This document shows, in pieces, positions 18,081 through 26,497 of a stretch of DNA of 64,000 nucleotides. Position 1 is the first letter of the stretch. Each line of letters starts with the position of its first letter. This DNA comes from a virus, in IMG/VR virus record IMGVR_UViG_3300025073_000027, positions 62,001 to 126,000 of that record; one strand, written 5' to 3'. The notes below the pieces were generated by a model that was not told the DNA's origin, made no database searches, and was given only the letters and a program-made list of their open reading frames with translations. A program made the position numbers and the translations under genes.

Positions 18081-18890
18081 ATGGGAAATACTGATAATTT
18101 AAATTTAGAAACTCATGATTTAGGAATAGATACAAATAGGGGTTTTGAAAGTTATCGAATGGGATTAAATGGTTCTGGTTCTATTTGCGATTATCCAGAT
18201 AGTAATATGATGCTTATTTCTGATTGGGCTGGAACTTTACCAATTGCAATGCTTGCATTATTATCTGTTACAAGTGCATCTGTAGCAACAGTAAATACAT
18301 ATGCTACTTCGGCTAGTAGTTCTGCATCTTCTTTATTAGCTGGAATTAATGCTGTAGATAGTAGGTTCGAAATAATAGATGAATTTTCAGGATCAGGACA
18401 AGCGGATTTTGATAGTATATCTCAAGATTATACTCATGTAATTATTATAGGTACTGCTGGTGTTAATCGAGGGGTAGATTTAGCTGATGTTGGATGTGAT
18501 TTCAATGGAGATTCTGGTAGTTCTAATTATGCAACTGTTGAATGGATAAGGTCCGGTTCAGCGGGTGGAAGTGGAGGAAGTTCTGTTGACTTTGCTTCTT
18601 CATCAACTGCTCAAATTTTATTAGGAAATGTTTCTGGTTCTGTAAATAGCGGATATGGAGGTACATTTTTTGCTATTGTTCCATATTATTCTGGATCTAC
18701 GGGTTTTTATAAAACGGCAATGGGCTTTTCTATGAATCATATGAGCGATTGGATGTCATCAATGAAAACGGGTGGTTATTGGCAAAGTGTAGATCCAATT
18801 ACTAGAATTAGAATATTTGGAAGCGATAATACTGCTACACGCTATAATTTTTTAACTGGAACAAAAATTACATTATATGGTTTATTGTAA
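18081..18890 (+). CDS. Receptor-binding / tail fibre protein candidate, paralogue 1
   Basis: 269 residues, Ser/Gly-rich, with a short predicted helical region (about 75-100) and then a beta-rich C-terminal domain beginning IDEFSGSGQADFDSI. This C-terminal domain (residues about 105-269) is clearly homologous to that of the next gene: GCDFNGD, WIR, FYKTAMGF, RIRIFG, YGLL. Similar domains end tail-fibre and receptor-binding proteins. Cell-surface binding is an inference from position and domain type. Confidence 0.6.
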   Translation: MGNTDNLNLETHDLGIDTNRGFESYRMGLNGSGSICDYPDSNMMLISDWAGTLPIAMLALLSVTSASVATVNTYATSASSSASSLLAGINAVDSRFEIIDEFSGSGQADFDSISQDYTHVIIIGTAGVNRGVDLADVGCDFNGDSGSSNYATVEWIRSGSAGGSGGSSVDFASSSTAQILLGNVSGSVNSGYGGTFFAIVPYYSGSTGFYKTAMGFSMNHMSDWMSSMKTGGYWQSVDPITRIRIFGSDNTATRYNFLTGTKITLYGLL

Positions 18891-18901
18891 AGGAATAATA
18901 T

Positions 18902-19684
18902 ATGACTACTGAAAGCGTAAATTTAAATTTAACACTGTATGACAATGATGGCGATCAATCTGGAAGTTTTATAACATGGGTACAAGATATGAGCGGTTCT
19001 AGCAATAGTAATATGACCAAAATTGATGATTATGCTGGAAATATGAGCGGTTCACTCACAGGTATATCTACTTCTGTTAGTGGTTCAATGGTAAATATAT
19101 CTGGATCTATGGCATCAATTAGTGGTTCTTTAGTTACACTTACTGCAAGTTTAGCAGAATTACAATTAAGATTACAAAAAATAGATGAATTTAGTGATGC
19201 TGGTCAAGCTGATTTTGATGATATTCCTCAAACATTTACACATCTTGTTATTATGGGAGTAGTTAATGTCAATCTAGTATATAATAGCAATGGTTTTGGA
19301 TGTGATTTTAATGGCGATGCCAATTCTGCTCATTATAATAATGTTACATGGATAAGATATAATACTCCCCCAACTGAATCATTTTCAGAAGATCTTACGG
19401 GAGAATTATTTTTAGGTAGTGCGCCAGGTAATACTAATTTACAATATGGTACACCTGTCCTTGCCATTATTCCTAATTATTCAGCAAGTGGAGGATTTTA
19501 TAAAACTGGAATGAGTTTTACTACTTATCATCTTGGAGGAACATATATAGTATCCTCAACACAAGGAGGAGTATGGAAAAGTACGGCGGCAATTAATAGG
19601 ATTAGAATATTTGGATTATGGGCTGGTTCTACTCGATACGATTTTTCTGAGGGAACAAAATTATCGCTTTATGGTTTTGGTTAA
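18902..19684 (+). CDS. Receptor-binding / tail fibre protein candidate, paralogue 2
   Basis: 260 residues. The N-terminal half differs from paralogue 1 and carries a repeating SGS-M/L pattern (SGSLTGISTSVSGSMVNISG) that could form a trimeric helix. The C-terminal domain begins IDEFSDAGQADFDDI and aligns throughout with the preceding protein. It follows 11 bp after it with an AAAGGAA ribosome site. Duplication followed by divergence suggests two binding specificities. Confidence 0.6.
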   Translation: MTTESVNLNLTLYDNDGDQSGSFITWVQDMSGSSNSNMTKIDDYAGNMSGSLTGISTSVSGSMVNISGSMASISGSLVTLTASLAELQLRLQKIDEFSDAGQADFDDIPQTFTHLVIMGVVNVNLVYNSNGFGCDFNGDANSAHYNNVTWIRYNTPPTESFSEDLTGELFLGSAPGNTNLQYGTPVLAIIPNYSASGGFYKTGMSFTTYHLGGTYIVSSTQGGVWKSTAAINRIRIFGLWAGSTRYDFSEGTKLSLYGFG

Positions 19685-19760
19685 ATAATAAAATTATAAT
19701 TTATAAAATTATATATAATTTACAAATTTATAAATAATAAAATAATAATAAGGAGAAATA

Positions 19761-20699
19761 ATGTCCGAAGTAATTGAAAATTTAGTAGGAACTGAACGAC
19801 CTTTATGGCGAGATTATTCATATTATCAACAACTGGTAAATTTTGATAAAGCGAAAGAAATTGGTGTTCAAGGAATGGCTGCTAGAGCAACTATTTCTTG
19901 GGGATATCAAGATTCTTGGTTTCCTAGAAATTGGGAAGAATCTAAACGAGTTAATATGTTTAGAACATCTTATCATGTTTTATATCCCGAAGAAGATATT
20001 TTAAGACAATTAGATAATTGGTATAAAGTTCATCCTCATATTGATATTATTCCGAGGGTTATAGATCTTGAATTAGAACACGATCAAACACCAAATAAAA
20101 TTGCTGATGTAACTTGGAGAATGTCAGAAATTATATTTTCCAGAGATGGAATTAGGCCTATTATTTATTCTAGATATTTACTTATCAATAAATGGTTAGT
20201 ATCTTGGACAACTGAAATGCTTAATATGCATTTTTGGTGGTTAGCACAATATTTATATGATCGCACTATTGAACATTCTGGACCTCCAACCCCTCCATTA
20301 AGAGTAAATCCAGAAAGAATAATTTTACATCAAACTGCCGATAAAAAATTATCTATTGGTGAAACTATAGGAGCAGTAGATTATGATCGTTGGTGTATTG
20401 GTAATATTTTAAATCAAAATAACTTTATTGATAGAGAGTGGATAAAAAAAAACGAATCTTCCTCCCTACCATCTTTAGATGAAACATCACAAGTTAAAAG
20501 TTTATTTAATAATTTAAGAGTAAGAAAAATTCCAAATAATACAACTAGTTCGTCTACAATAGTGGAATATTTATCTGAAAATGAAATAGTAGATGTTATT
20601 GAAGAAAAACAATTTGGAGATAATATTTGGCTTAGAATAGGTTATAAGCAATGGATTGCTAAAAAACATCTTGGCACTTATTATGTTGATGAAGTTTAA
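19761..20699 (+). CDS. Endolysin: GH25-like muramidase with SH3b domain
   Basis: 312 residues, no signal peptide. The glycosidase domain (about 12-225) starts with LWRDYSYYQQLVNFDKAKE. It carries the acidic pair of GH25 lysozymes in VIDLELEHD (D102, E104) and ends VDYDRWCIGN. A Ser-rich linker leads to an SH3b cell-wall-binding domain (about 245-310: NNLRVRKIPNN, IWLRIGYKQWIAKKHLG). It would cut the glycan strand of peptidoglycan at the end of infection. An AAGGAGA ribosome site is present. The holin candidate at 4511 is remote. Confidence 0.8.
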   Translation: MSEVIENLVGTERPLWRDYSYYQQLVNFDKAKEIGVQGMAARATISWGYQDSWFPRNWEESKRVNMFRTSYHVLYPEEDILRQLDNWYKVHPHIDIIPRVIDLELEHDQTPNKIADVTWRMSEIIFSRDGIRPIIYSRYLLINKWLVSWTTEMLNMHFWWLAQYLYDRTIEHSGPPTPPLRVNPERIILHQTADKKLSIGETIGAVDYDRWCIGNILNQNNFIDREWIKKNESSSLPSLDETSQVKSLFNNLRVRKIPNNTTSSSTIVEYLSENEIVDVIEEKQFGDNIWLRIGYKQWIAKKHLGTYYVDEV

Positions 20700-20707
20700 G
20701 ATGTTGT

Positions 20708-21466
20708 ATGGCAAATTTAATATTTATCTTTCTATTTTTATTTAATTTAATATTACCAATAAATAATAACAATAATATAGATTATAAAAATGAATTAGAA
20801 AAATATAATATTATATTTACTGGTAATTGGTCTGAAACCAATTTATTTTATGTTTATTCGGGTATTGAATTAGTGGGAAATAAAATACTTGATTATTCTG
20901 ATATTCAAGGCAATTCTATTGATGCATTTGTATGGGCTTATAATATAACTAAAAGGAATCCATTTAAAATAGAATATTATGGTACAGGAAAAGTAGGAGG
21001 AATAGCGAGTTCTTCTAATAGAATAGGGTTTTCTGGTTTTTATAGAAATTATTATTCTTTATGTGAAGACATAGAATTAAGTTCTATAAATTTAGTAATA
21101 CATGAATTAGGACATGCTTTTGAATATTTGGTAGATGAAGAATTAGAGGTAGTTGAATTAATACCTTATATGGTATTAATAGATACAATAAAAAATACTT
21201 ATTTTCCAACTAGGGACGGTACAAATAATAATTTTGGTTTTTGCGGAATAAGGTGGGATTATCAACAAAGCCCAAGTATACATCCTAGAGAAGAATTTGC
21301 AGATATGTTTATAGGTTGGGTTTATGATTGTTGGGAGGATTCTGAAGATGGTAAATTGCGTAGTGAATTTATGGATATTCATATGTCGGTATGGTTAATA
21401 TTAGTAATAAAAGAACATTTTTATCATAAGAGTTACACATTTGGTAGTCGGTATTTTGTATATTAA
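20708..21466 (+). CDS. Secreted or membrane-anchored zinc metallopeptidase
   Basis: 252 residues. A hydrophobic N-terminus (LIFIFLFLFNLILP) acts as signal peptide or anchor. A zinc motif H132-E-L-G-H136 (NLVIHELGHAFEYL) precedes an acidic third-ligand candidate in REEFADMFIGW (about 194-204). This is the layout of gluzincin-type peptidases related to the anthrax lethal factor and Mop families. It begins 8 bp after the endolysin stop and is the last gene of the late operon, so it may help lysis or alter the host surface. No substrate can be read from the sequence. Confidence 0.65.
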   Translation: MANLIFIFLFLFNLILPINNNNNIDYKNELEKYNIIFTGNWSETNLFYVYSGIELVGNKILDYSDIQGNSIDAFVWAYNITKRNPFKIEYYGTGKVGGIASSSNRIGFSGFYRNYYSLCEDIELSSINLVIHELGHAFEYLVDEELEVVELIPYMVLIDTIKNTYFPTRDGTNNNFGFCGIRWDYQQSPSIHPREEFADMFIGWVYDCWEDSEDGKLRSEFMDIHMSVWLILVIKEHFYHKSYTFGSRYFVY

Positions 21467-21500
21467 TGGTGGTTTTTGATATTTATTGGTATTTTTATAT

Positions 21501-21540
21501 AAAAAAGAGACTCGATTTTATTCGAGTCTCTTTTTTTTTA
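21501..21540. terminator. Bidirectional terminator between convergent operons
   Basis: A near-perfect stem AAAAAAGAGACTCGA 21501-21515 with TCGAGTCTCTTTTTT 21522-21536. It has A-runs on one side and T-runs on the other, so it works in both directions. It separates the rightward late genes from the leftward nucleotide operon. Confidence 0.9.
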
Positions 21541-21550
21541 CGTTTTTGGA

Positions 21551-21868
21551 TTATTGTAGATAAGGTGGTAAATTTAATTGTTCTAACTTTTTAGAAAGTT
21601 TATTTGCTAATGCTTGTTCTACATCTACTCCTTCAGCAATTCCAGCAACAATAATCATCATTACAACGTCACCTAATTCTTTAGCGAGATCGTTTTTATC
21701 AAATTCTGGTTTATTTTCTGGATTATTTCTTATCCATCCACCATCTCTAGATAAATCTAATTCGTATACTTCTCCTAATTCTGTATGAACAAATTTAAGT
21801 GCTTGATGAAAATCAGGCCATTTTAAATTACGTTTTATGTAATAATCTTTTATTATATCAATTAACAT
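21551..21868 (-). CDS. MazG-like nucleotide pyrophosphohydrolase
   Basis: 105 residues with the all-alpha NTP pyrophosphohydrolase pattern: HTELGEVYELDLSRDGG (the E-x-x-E metal site) and LAKELGDVVMMIIVAGIAEGVD (second E-x-x-D site). It hydrolyses NTPs or dNTPs to monophosphates. Phage MazG proteins are thought to adjust nucleotide pools or alarmone levels. It overlaps the preceding reductase gene by 11 bp and is the last gene of the nucleotide operon. Confidence 0.8.
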   Translation of the reverse strand: MLIDIIKDYYIKRNLKWPDFHQALKFVHTELGEVYELDLSRDGGWIRNNPENKPEFDKNDLAKELGDVVMMIIVAGIAEGVDVEQALANKLSKKLEQLNLPPYLQ

Positions 21869-23771
21869 TTTTTTCCTTTGCTGGTTGCTCTAATATTTGA
21901 AATGTTTTTGAATTTTGTCTATATATCGTACCACCTTTTAATCCAACTTTCCACATATATAAATAAATATCATATATATCTTGAATGGTAGAATTTTCGG
22001 GAATATTAATAGTCTTAGATATTGCATTACTAATATATTTTTGCCATGCCGCTTGAATATCTACATGAGTTTTCCAATGAATTTCATTGGCAGTTTTAAA
22101 TAAATTTTGAATATCTTTAGAAACTAATTTGCATCCCGCAATAGTTCCATTGTTAAATGTATATTCTAAAATTTCTACTATTTCTTCTTTTGAATACCCA
22201 AATTCTTTTAGTTTTTTCTCTAGAGATGGATTTGTCTCAAATATGGAGTCTTTAGCCACATTTCCGATACCTTCTGTAATATTTCGCTTATACGCAAGTG
22301 CATAAAAAGGTTCTATGGAACTATTAACTCCTGCAATAATAGCAATGCTGCCCGTAGGTGCAAGGCTGGTGCAAGCAATATTTCGTAAACCCACTTCTTT
22401 CAATACATTAAAAGGTATTTTTGATATGTCATAAGGGTTATGATATAAAACCTTAGTAACTACATCAAGATTCACTTCATCTTTATTGTAATATCCAAAA
22501 GCACCACGTTCTCTTGCTAATTCAAATGATGTTTCCCAAGCGTGAAAATTAATAAACCATGATAAATATTCAGATAATTTGATTGCATCTTCAGAATCAT
22601 AGGGTATATTTAATTCTACCAATAAATCAGCAAATCCAAGTATCCCTACACCGAGTCTTCGAAGATTTTTGGTCATATCATTGATGTAATCCAATGGTGC
22701 TTTTGTAACTTCAGTTACATCTTCGAGGAATCGAGTTATTGTTTTTGTAATATCTTTCAATAATTCATAATCTATATCTTTTGTTTTCTTGTTGTATACT
22801 TCATGCAAATTTATTGATGCTAAAATACAACTTTCACCAGCAAGTAATGGAACTTCTCCGCAAGGATTCGTTGATTCAATATTACCCATATAAGGAGTCA
22901 TATTGTCTCGATTGATCGCATCGTAAAATAACTCCCCCGGATCTCCTGATAACCATGCCTGTTCTGCCATTTGATAAAGTATATCTCTTGCTTTAACAGT
23001 TTTAACAACCTTATTATTCAATGGTGAAATTAAATTCCAATCATCATCTTTTTCAACCGCTTGCATAAAATCATCAGTTAATAAAACTGAAATATTAAAA
23101 TGAGTAAGTTGATCATCTAATAAAGTTTTTTCTAATACTTTTTCATATTTTGTGTTTTTCAATCTACCGTCAAAGGCTTTTAAATTTCTATCATATTCTT
23201 CCATCAATCTTTCATTTCGATGATTCAATCTGGCTTTAAATCGAATAAAATGTTCTATGTCGGGATGAATTACGCTCAAAGAACCCAGTTGCGCTCCTCG
23301 TCTAGATGCTTGTTGAATTACTTCACCTGTTTGATCGAATAAAGACATGAAACTTAATGGGCCAGATGCTTGACCACCAGTAGATTTAATTTCAGCACCT
23401 TCTTCTCTAACATGACTAAATGAATAACCTACGCCACCACCCATAGCAAATATTTCTGCTGCATCTTTAAGCGTATTATAGATAGATGTTCGAGAATCTT
23501 CTACTCCAAGCACAAAGCAATTGGCAAGATTTTTAATTCCTGTTCCAGCATTAGCAATAATTCTACCGCCAGAAATGAATTTTAAATCATATAAATATTC
23601 ATAATACTTATCTGCAATTTCTTGTATTTCACTTTCAGTTTTTCCGTAAGGCTTTTCTCCCTCTGCTATAAAATCTGCAATATTTCTACATGCTTCTTTC
23701 CATACTTTTGTTTTTTTGGTTGAATATTTTAATGCAAATACCTTTTTACCCTTATCGTTAAGTTCTCCCAA
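21858..23771 (-). CDS. nrdJ: Ribonucleotide reductase, adenosylcobalamin-dependent (class II)
   Basis: 637 residues. Core motifs are present: ANCFVLGVEDS (first redox Cys), AMGGGVGYSFSHVR, ESTNPCGEVPLLAGESC (finger-loop Cys and Glu), IACTSLAPTGSIAII (second redox Cys) and SSIEPFYA. It makes deoxyribonucleotides using vitamin B12, with no need for a small subunit or oxygen. The start is TTG, with AGGAGGT about 13 bases upstream, so the exact N-terminus is uncertain. The C-terminus (GGTIYRQNSKTFQILEQPAKEK) lacks the usual Cys pair that hands electrons to the active site, and the protein is short for the family. Confidence 0.88.
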   Translation of the reverse strand: MGELNDKGKKVFALKYSTKKTKVWKEACRNIADFIAEGEKPYGKTESEIQEIADKYYEYLYDLKFISGGRIIANAGTGIKNLANCFVLGVEDSRTSIYNTLKDAAEIFAMGGGVGYSFSHVREEGAEIKSTGGQASGPLSFMSLFDQTGEVIQQASRRGAQLGSLSVIHPDIEHFIRFKARLNHRNERLMEEYDRNLKAFDGRLKNTKYEKVLEKTLLDDQLTHFNISVLLTDDFMQAVEKDDDWNLISPLNNKVVKTVKARDILYQMAEQAWLSGDPGELFYDAINRDNMTPYMGNIESTNPCGEVPLLAGESCILASINLHEVYNKKTKDIDYELLKDITKTITRFLEDVTEVTKAPLDYINDMTKNLRRLGVGILGFADLLVELNIPYDSEDAIKLSEYLSWFINFHAWETSFELARERGAFGYYNKDEVNLDVVTKVLYHNPYDISKIPFNVLKEVGLRNIACTSLAPTGSIAIIAGVNSSIEPFYALAYKRNITEGIGNVAKDSIFETNPSLEKKLKEFGYSKEEIVEILEYTFNNGTIAGCKLVSKDIQNLFKTANEIHWKTHVDIQAAWQKYISNAISKTINIPENSTIQDIYDIYLYMWKVGLKGGTIYRQNSKTFQILEQPAKEKNVN

Positions 23772-23807
23772 AATTTTTAAACTACCTCCTAAAATAAAAG
23801 ATGAATT

Positions 23808-24344
23808 TCATTGTAAATTAATAATAGATATAAATTTATCTACTTCAATTTCTAATTTATTTAATCCGCTTTCTGAATAAATATTGTAATCATGTTCAAA
23901 ATTGATTAATTCTGTTTCCGATATATGATTTTTCTGTTTTTCTGTTAAATTATTTTTAAAATTTAATCTATGTACTCGCATAGATATAACATTATTTGGA
24001 AATCTTGCTTGTGGATAATATATTTCGTTTTTATATCTGGTATCAGCAATGGCAAAATAATCATAATAATCACTTAATATATCAATAATATCGCAAGATT
24101 TTTCAATCCAATATAAAGGTTTTTTTAATTCCCATCTTACTTTTTCTGTTCCTAATGTTTGTAGCAATGTTCTTCCTATTTCATCTTTTTCTCCATTCCA
24201 ATTCATATATTGTTTAGCAATATATTTTAAATAATCTGCATTATGTAATATTAAAGTTTTACCAGATAATTTTTGTTTTAAAAAATTGGCAGTAGAATCT
24301 TTACCGTGTTGAGCTAAACCACTAATTAAAAATATTTTGTTCAT
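23808..24344 (-). CDS. Deoxynucleoside monophosphate kinase-like protein
   Basis: 178 residues with a P-loop at the N-terminus (FLISGLAQHGKDSTANFL). It also has a DTRYKNEI segment and a basic RVHRLNF segment, as in phage dNMP kinases of the T4 gp1 type. It would convert dNMPs from host DNA breakdown to dNDPs. It overlaps the preceding nucleotidase gene by 23 bp and lies directly upstream of the reductase. Confidence 0.65.
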   Translation of the reverse strand: MNKIFLISGLAQHGKDSTANFLKQKLSGKTLILHNADYLKYIAKQYMNWNGEKDEIGRTLLQTLGTEKVRWELKKPLYWIEKSCDIIDILSDYYDYFAIADTRYKNEIYYPQARFPNNVISMRVHRLNFKNNLTEKQKNHISETELINFEHDYNIYSESGLNKLEIEVDKFISIINLQ

Positions 24345-24870
24345 TTTTATATGCTTTTATAGTTTTTATTATATCTTCCCAACCATTTACTCTATTTTTA
24401 TAATTATAATTTTCATTCCATGGAGCATTTATTAAAAGTCCATATGCTGTAGTATTTATAATATTATCGTAATTATCATCTATCATTATTGTTCCATTTA
24501 ATAAAAATTTTGATGCCGTTTGTATATAATGATCATCTTTATTCCAAAATTTATTATTTTTTAACCATTGATATTTATATACTGATCCTTCGGGTGTACC
24601 ACCAGTTACATAAACAATTTTAAAATTTAAATCACGTAAAATATTTATTCCTTCGAGGGCATACGGTAGTGGTTTTATATAATTATAAAGAGTTTTAGAT
24701 TTTAAAAATTCATAAATTTTATCTCCACATTCGGGAACTGTATATTGAACTAAATTCCAATCTTTAATTTGTTTAATTTTAAGTTTATCTTTATATTTTT
24801 GATTATATCTACGAATCCAGACCTTAATTGTATCTGCAATTGTATCGTCAATGTCTATAAGGGCATACAT
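24322..24870 (-). CDS. 5'(3')-deoxyribonucleotidase-like HAD phosphatase
   Basis: 182 residues of the HAD fold: the nucleophile motif LIDIDDTIADT at the N-terminus, a threonine motif in IVYVTGGTPEGS (about 90), a Lys in TASKFLL and the acidic motif MIDDNYDNI (about 132). This is the layout of NT5C-type deoxyribonucleotidases, which remove phosphate from dNMPs. With the adjacent kinase and reductase it forms a set controlling dNTP pools. Confidence 0.75.
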   Translation of the reverse strand: MYALIDIDDTIADTIKVWIRRYNQKYKDKLKIKQIKDWNLVQYTVPECGDKIYEFLKSKTLYNYIKPLPYALEGINILRDLNFKIVYVTGGTPEGSVYKYQWLKNNKFWNKDDHYIQTASKFLLNGTIMIDDNYDNIINTTAYGLLINAPWNENYNYKNRVNGWEDIIKTIKAYKNEQNIFN

Positions 24871-24879
24871 ATTTATTCC

Positions 24880-25146
24880 TTATAATTTTATAACTTCTAG
24901 TTTGGGTTCTTCTCTTATTTCAAAATCGACTTTATTATCAGTATTAGGAAAAATAGTGGCCCTCATTCCAATATATTTTTTACATAATTTTTTTGCTTCG
25001 AACCATTTAAGGTTTTTACCAAGAATAATTAATTTTCGTATACGATGTGTTCTTTTTGTGTTTTTCTTTATATCTATTACCTCTTTTTTTTCATAAGACC
25101 ATCCTTTCACACTAAATAGTTTCTTTTCTTTTTTATCAGTATCCAT
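24880..25146 (-). CDS. Small basic hypothetical protein in nucleotide operon
   Basis: 88 residues, Lys-rich (about one quarter Lys), with no Cys motif or membrane segment. It is not recognised. It has an AAGGAGA ribosome site and sits between the IMPDH-like and nucleotidase genes. Confidence 0.6.
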   Translation of the reverse strand: MDTDKKEKKLFSVKGWSYEKKEVIDIKKNTKRTHRIRKLIILGKNLKWFEAKKLCKKYIGMRATIFPNTDNKVDFEIREEPKLEVIKL

Positions 25147-25182
25147 TATTTATTATTTTCTCCTTTTATTTGTTATAAATTT

Positions 25183-26121
25183 TTATATAATATTTTCGTT
25201 TATTGGAACTGCTTTAGCCTTATGTGGTATTTCTTTATATGATTCACAATTAAGATAAGTACATGCGCTACGAATACCCCATAAAATCTGATTGAGAATT
25301 TTTTCTAACGGTTGTCTTTGAGCAATATCTAATTCTGTTTCTTTTCCTTCAATAGATTTAATTTCTTTACCGTTGTTGATATGATTTTTTTCAGAAGCCA
25401 TACCGAAAATTTTACCTGTATTTTCTGCTTCAAATGTATTGGCAATCATTCCACCTAACATAGCAAAATCTGCACCTGCATAAAAAGAATGAACTATATC
25501 GCCAGATTGTTTTATACCTCCATCTGCCACAATTCCAATATTTATTTCAGAACATTCTTTAATTGCCGCTAATTGATTTCTGCTTACGCCAGTTACACGG
25601 CGAGTAAGGCAATTTGACCCTGGTCCAATTCCTATTCTTGCCCAGTTAAATCCACAATCTAATAAATGTATAGCAGCTTCTTTTGTAATAATATTTCCAC
25701 ACATTATAGAAATATCATCGCCTAGTTCTTTTCTTAATTGTTCCCCATATTCCTTGAGATTAGATAAATATCCATTAGCTATATCCACTGTAATTAAGAT
25801 TGCTCCATGATCTATTGCATATTTAGCAAGATCAATTTCCCATTGACCGCTTAATCCAATCGCAACACCAAAAGGAACATCAGCTTTATAAACTTTGCGA
25901 ATATCTGCTTGTCGATCAATATAGACTTTAAATCTATGAAGAATTCCCAAACAATTATTTTTACCCATTTCAATTACGAGTTCACTTCCCGAAATTCCAG
26001 CCATAGGTGAACTCATTATTGGGTATAAATTATGAAAATTACTTTCTAATTTAACATTCCCTCTATGATTTATACAACTAATGCTTTTTGGGATTAAATA
26101 AATACTATCATAATCATCCAT
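25183..26121 (-). CDS. IMP dehydrogenase / GMP reductase family enzyme
   Basis: 312 residues forming only the TIM-barrel part of the family, without the CBS regulatory domain. Visible motifs are PIMSSPMAGISG, GIGPGSNCLTRRVTGV with the catalytic Cys at about 171, IVADGGIKQSGDIVHSFYAGADFAMLGG (described as the phosphate-binding region, about 198-225) and a C-terminal flap. It either oxidises IMP to XMP or reduces GMP to IMP. The sequence does not decide between these. It is the first gene after the leftward promoter and leader hairpin. The start at ATG is supported by alignment of the N-terminus (YDSIYLIP), although the ribosome site AAAGGAG is about 17 bases away. Confidence 0.8.
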   Translation of the reverse strand: MDDYDSIYLIPKSISCINHRGNVKLESNFHNLYPIMSSPMAGISGSELVIEMGKNNCLGILHRFKVYIDRQADIRKVYKADVPFGVAIGLSGQWEIDLAKYAIDHGAILITVDIANGYLSNLKEYGEQLRKELGDDISIMCGNIITKEAAIHLLDCGFNWARIGIGPGSNCLTRRVTGVSRNQLAAIKECSEINIGIVADGGIKQSGDIVHSFYAGADFAMLGGMIANTFEAENTGKIFGMASEKNHINNGKEIKSIEGKETELDIAQRQPLEKILNQILWGIRSACTYLNCESYKEIPHKAKAVPINENII

Positions 26122-26181
26122 TAATACTTTATTGAATTCTCCTTTATTATTTATAATTTATAAATTATTACATTATAATAT

Positions 26182-26262
26182 AAAATAAAAACACTCAATC
26201 TGTTCACTCGATTGTTTTCCCCCATATTAACCGGGTGAAGCACCGTTGAGTATTTTTATTTT
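26182..26262 (-). promoter_or_regulatory. Large leader hairpin of the nucleotide operon (candidate riboswitch or attenuator)
   Basis: In the 5' leader of the leftward operon, 17 bp of outer stem pair 26182-26198 with 26246-26262. An internal loop of 4 and 6 bases follows (26199-26202, 26240-26245). An inner 11-bp stem pairs 26203-26213 with 26229-26239, with one mismatch. The 15-base loop at 26214-26228 is purine-rich in the transcript, with a run of five G. The structure ends in a U-rich run, so it could terminate transcription. I do not recognise a known riboswitch class. Confidence 0.6.
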
Positions 26263-26337
26263 GTATTAAAATAATTGTTTGTTTTTATTTTTATTTATTA
26301 TTATTATCTTTTATTAAATATTGAAATTATAGAATAT

Positions 26338-26366
26338 ATTTTACCACAAAATGTAAATTTTGTCAA
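26338..26366 (-). promoter_or_regulatory. Sigma-A type leftward promoter of the nucleotide operon
   Basis: On the minus strand, TTGACA (26366-26361) and TAAAAT (26343-26338) are 17 bp apart. Transcription would start near 26330, giving a leader of about 210 nt that contains the hairpin at 26182-26262. Confidence 0.8.
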
Positions 26367-26404
26367 GCAAATTTATTACCCTTATTTTTATAGTAATATT
26401 GTTC

Positions 26405-26433
26405 TTGCATTGATTTTGATTTTATATTATACT
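26405..26433 (+). promoter_or_regulatory. Rightward promoter of the serine integrase
   Basis: TTGCAT 26405-26410, a 17-bp spacer, then TATACT 26428-26433. It lies about 65 bp before the integrase start and diverges from the nucleotide operon promoter, leaving only about 40 bp between the two -35 boxes. Confidence 0.6.
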
Positions 26434-26497
26434 TCTGTATGTAACATTTATGTTGGATTGTTTCATAAACATTGTGTTAAATATTTGAGGTTAAATT

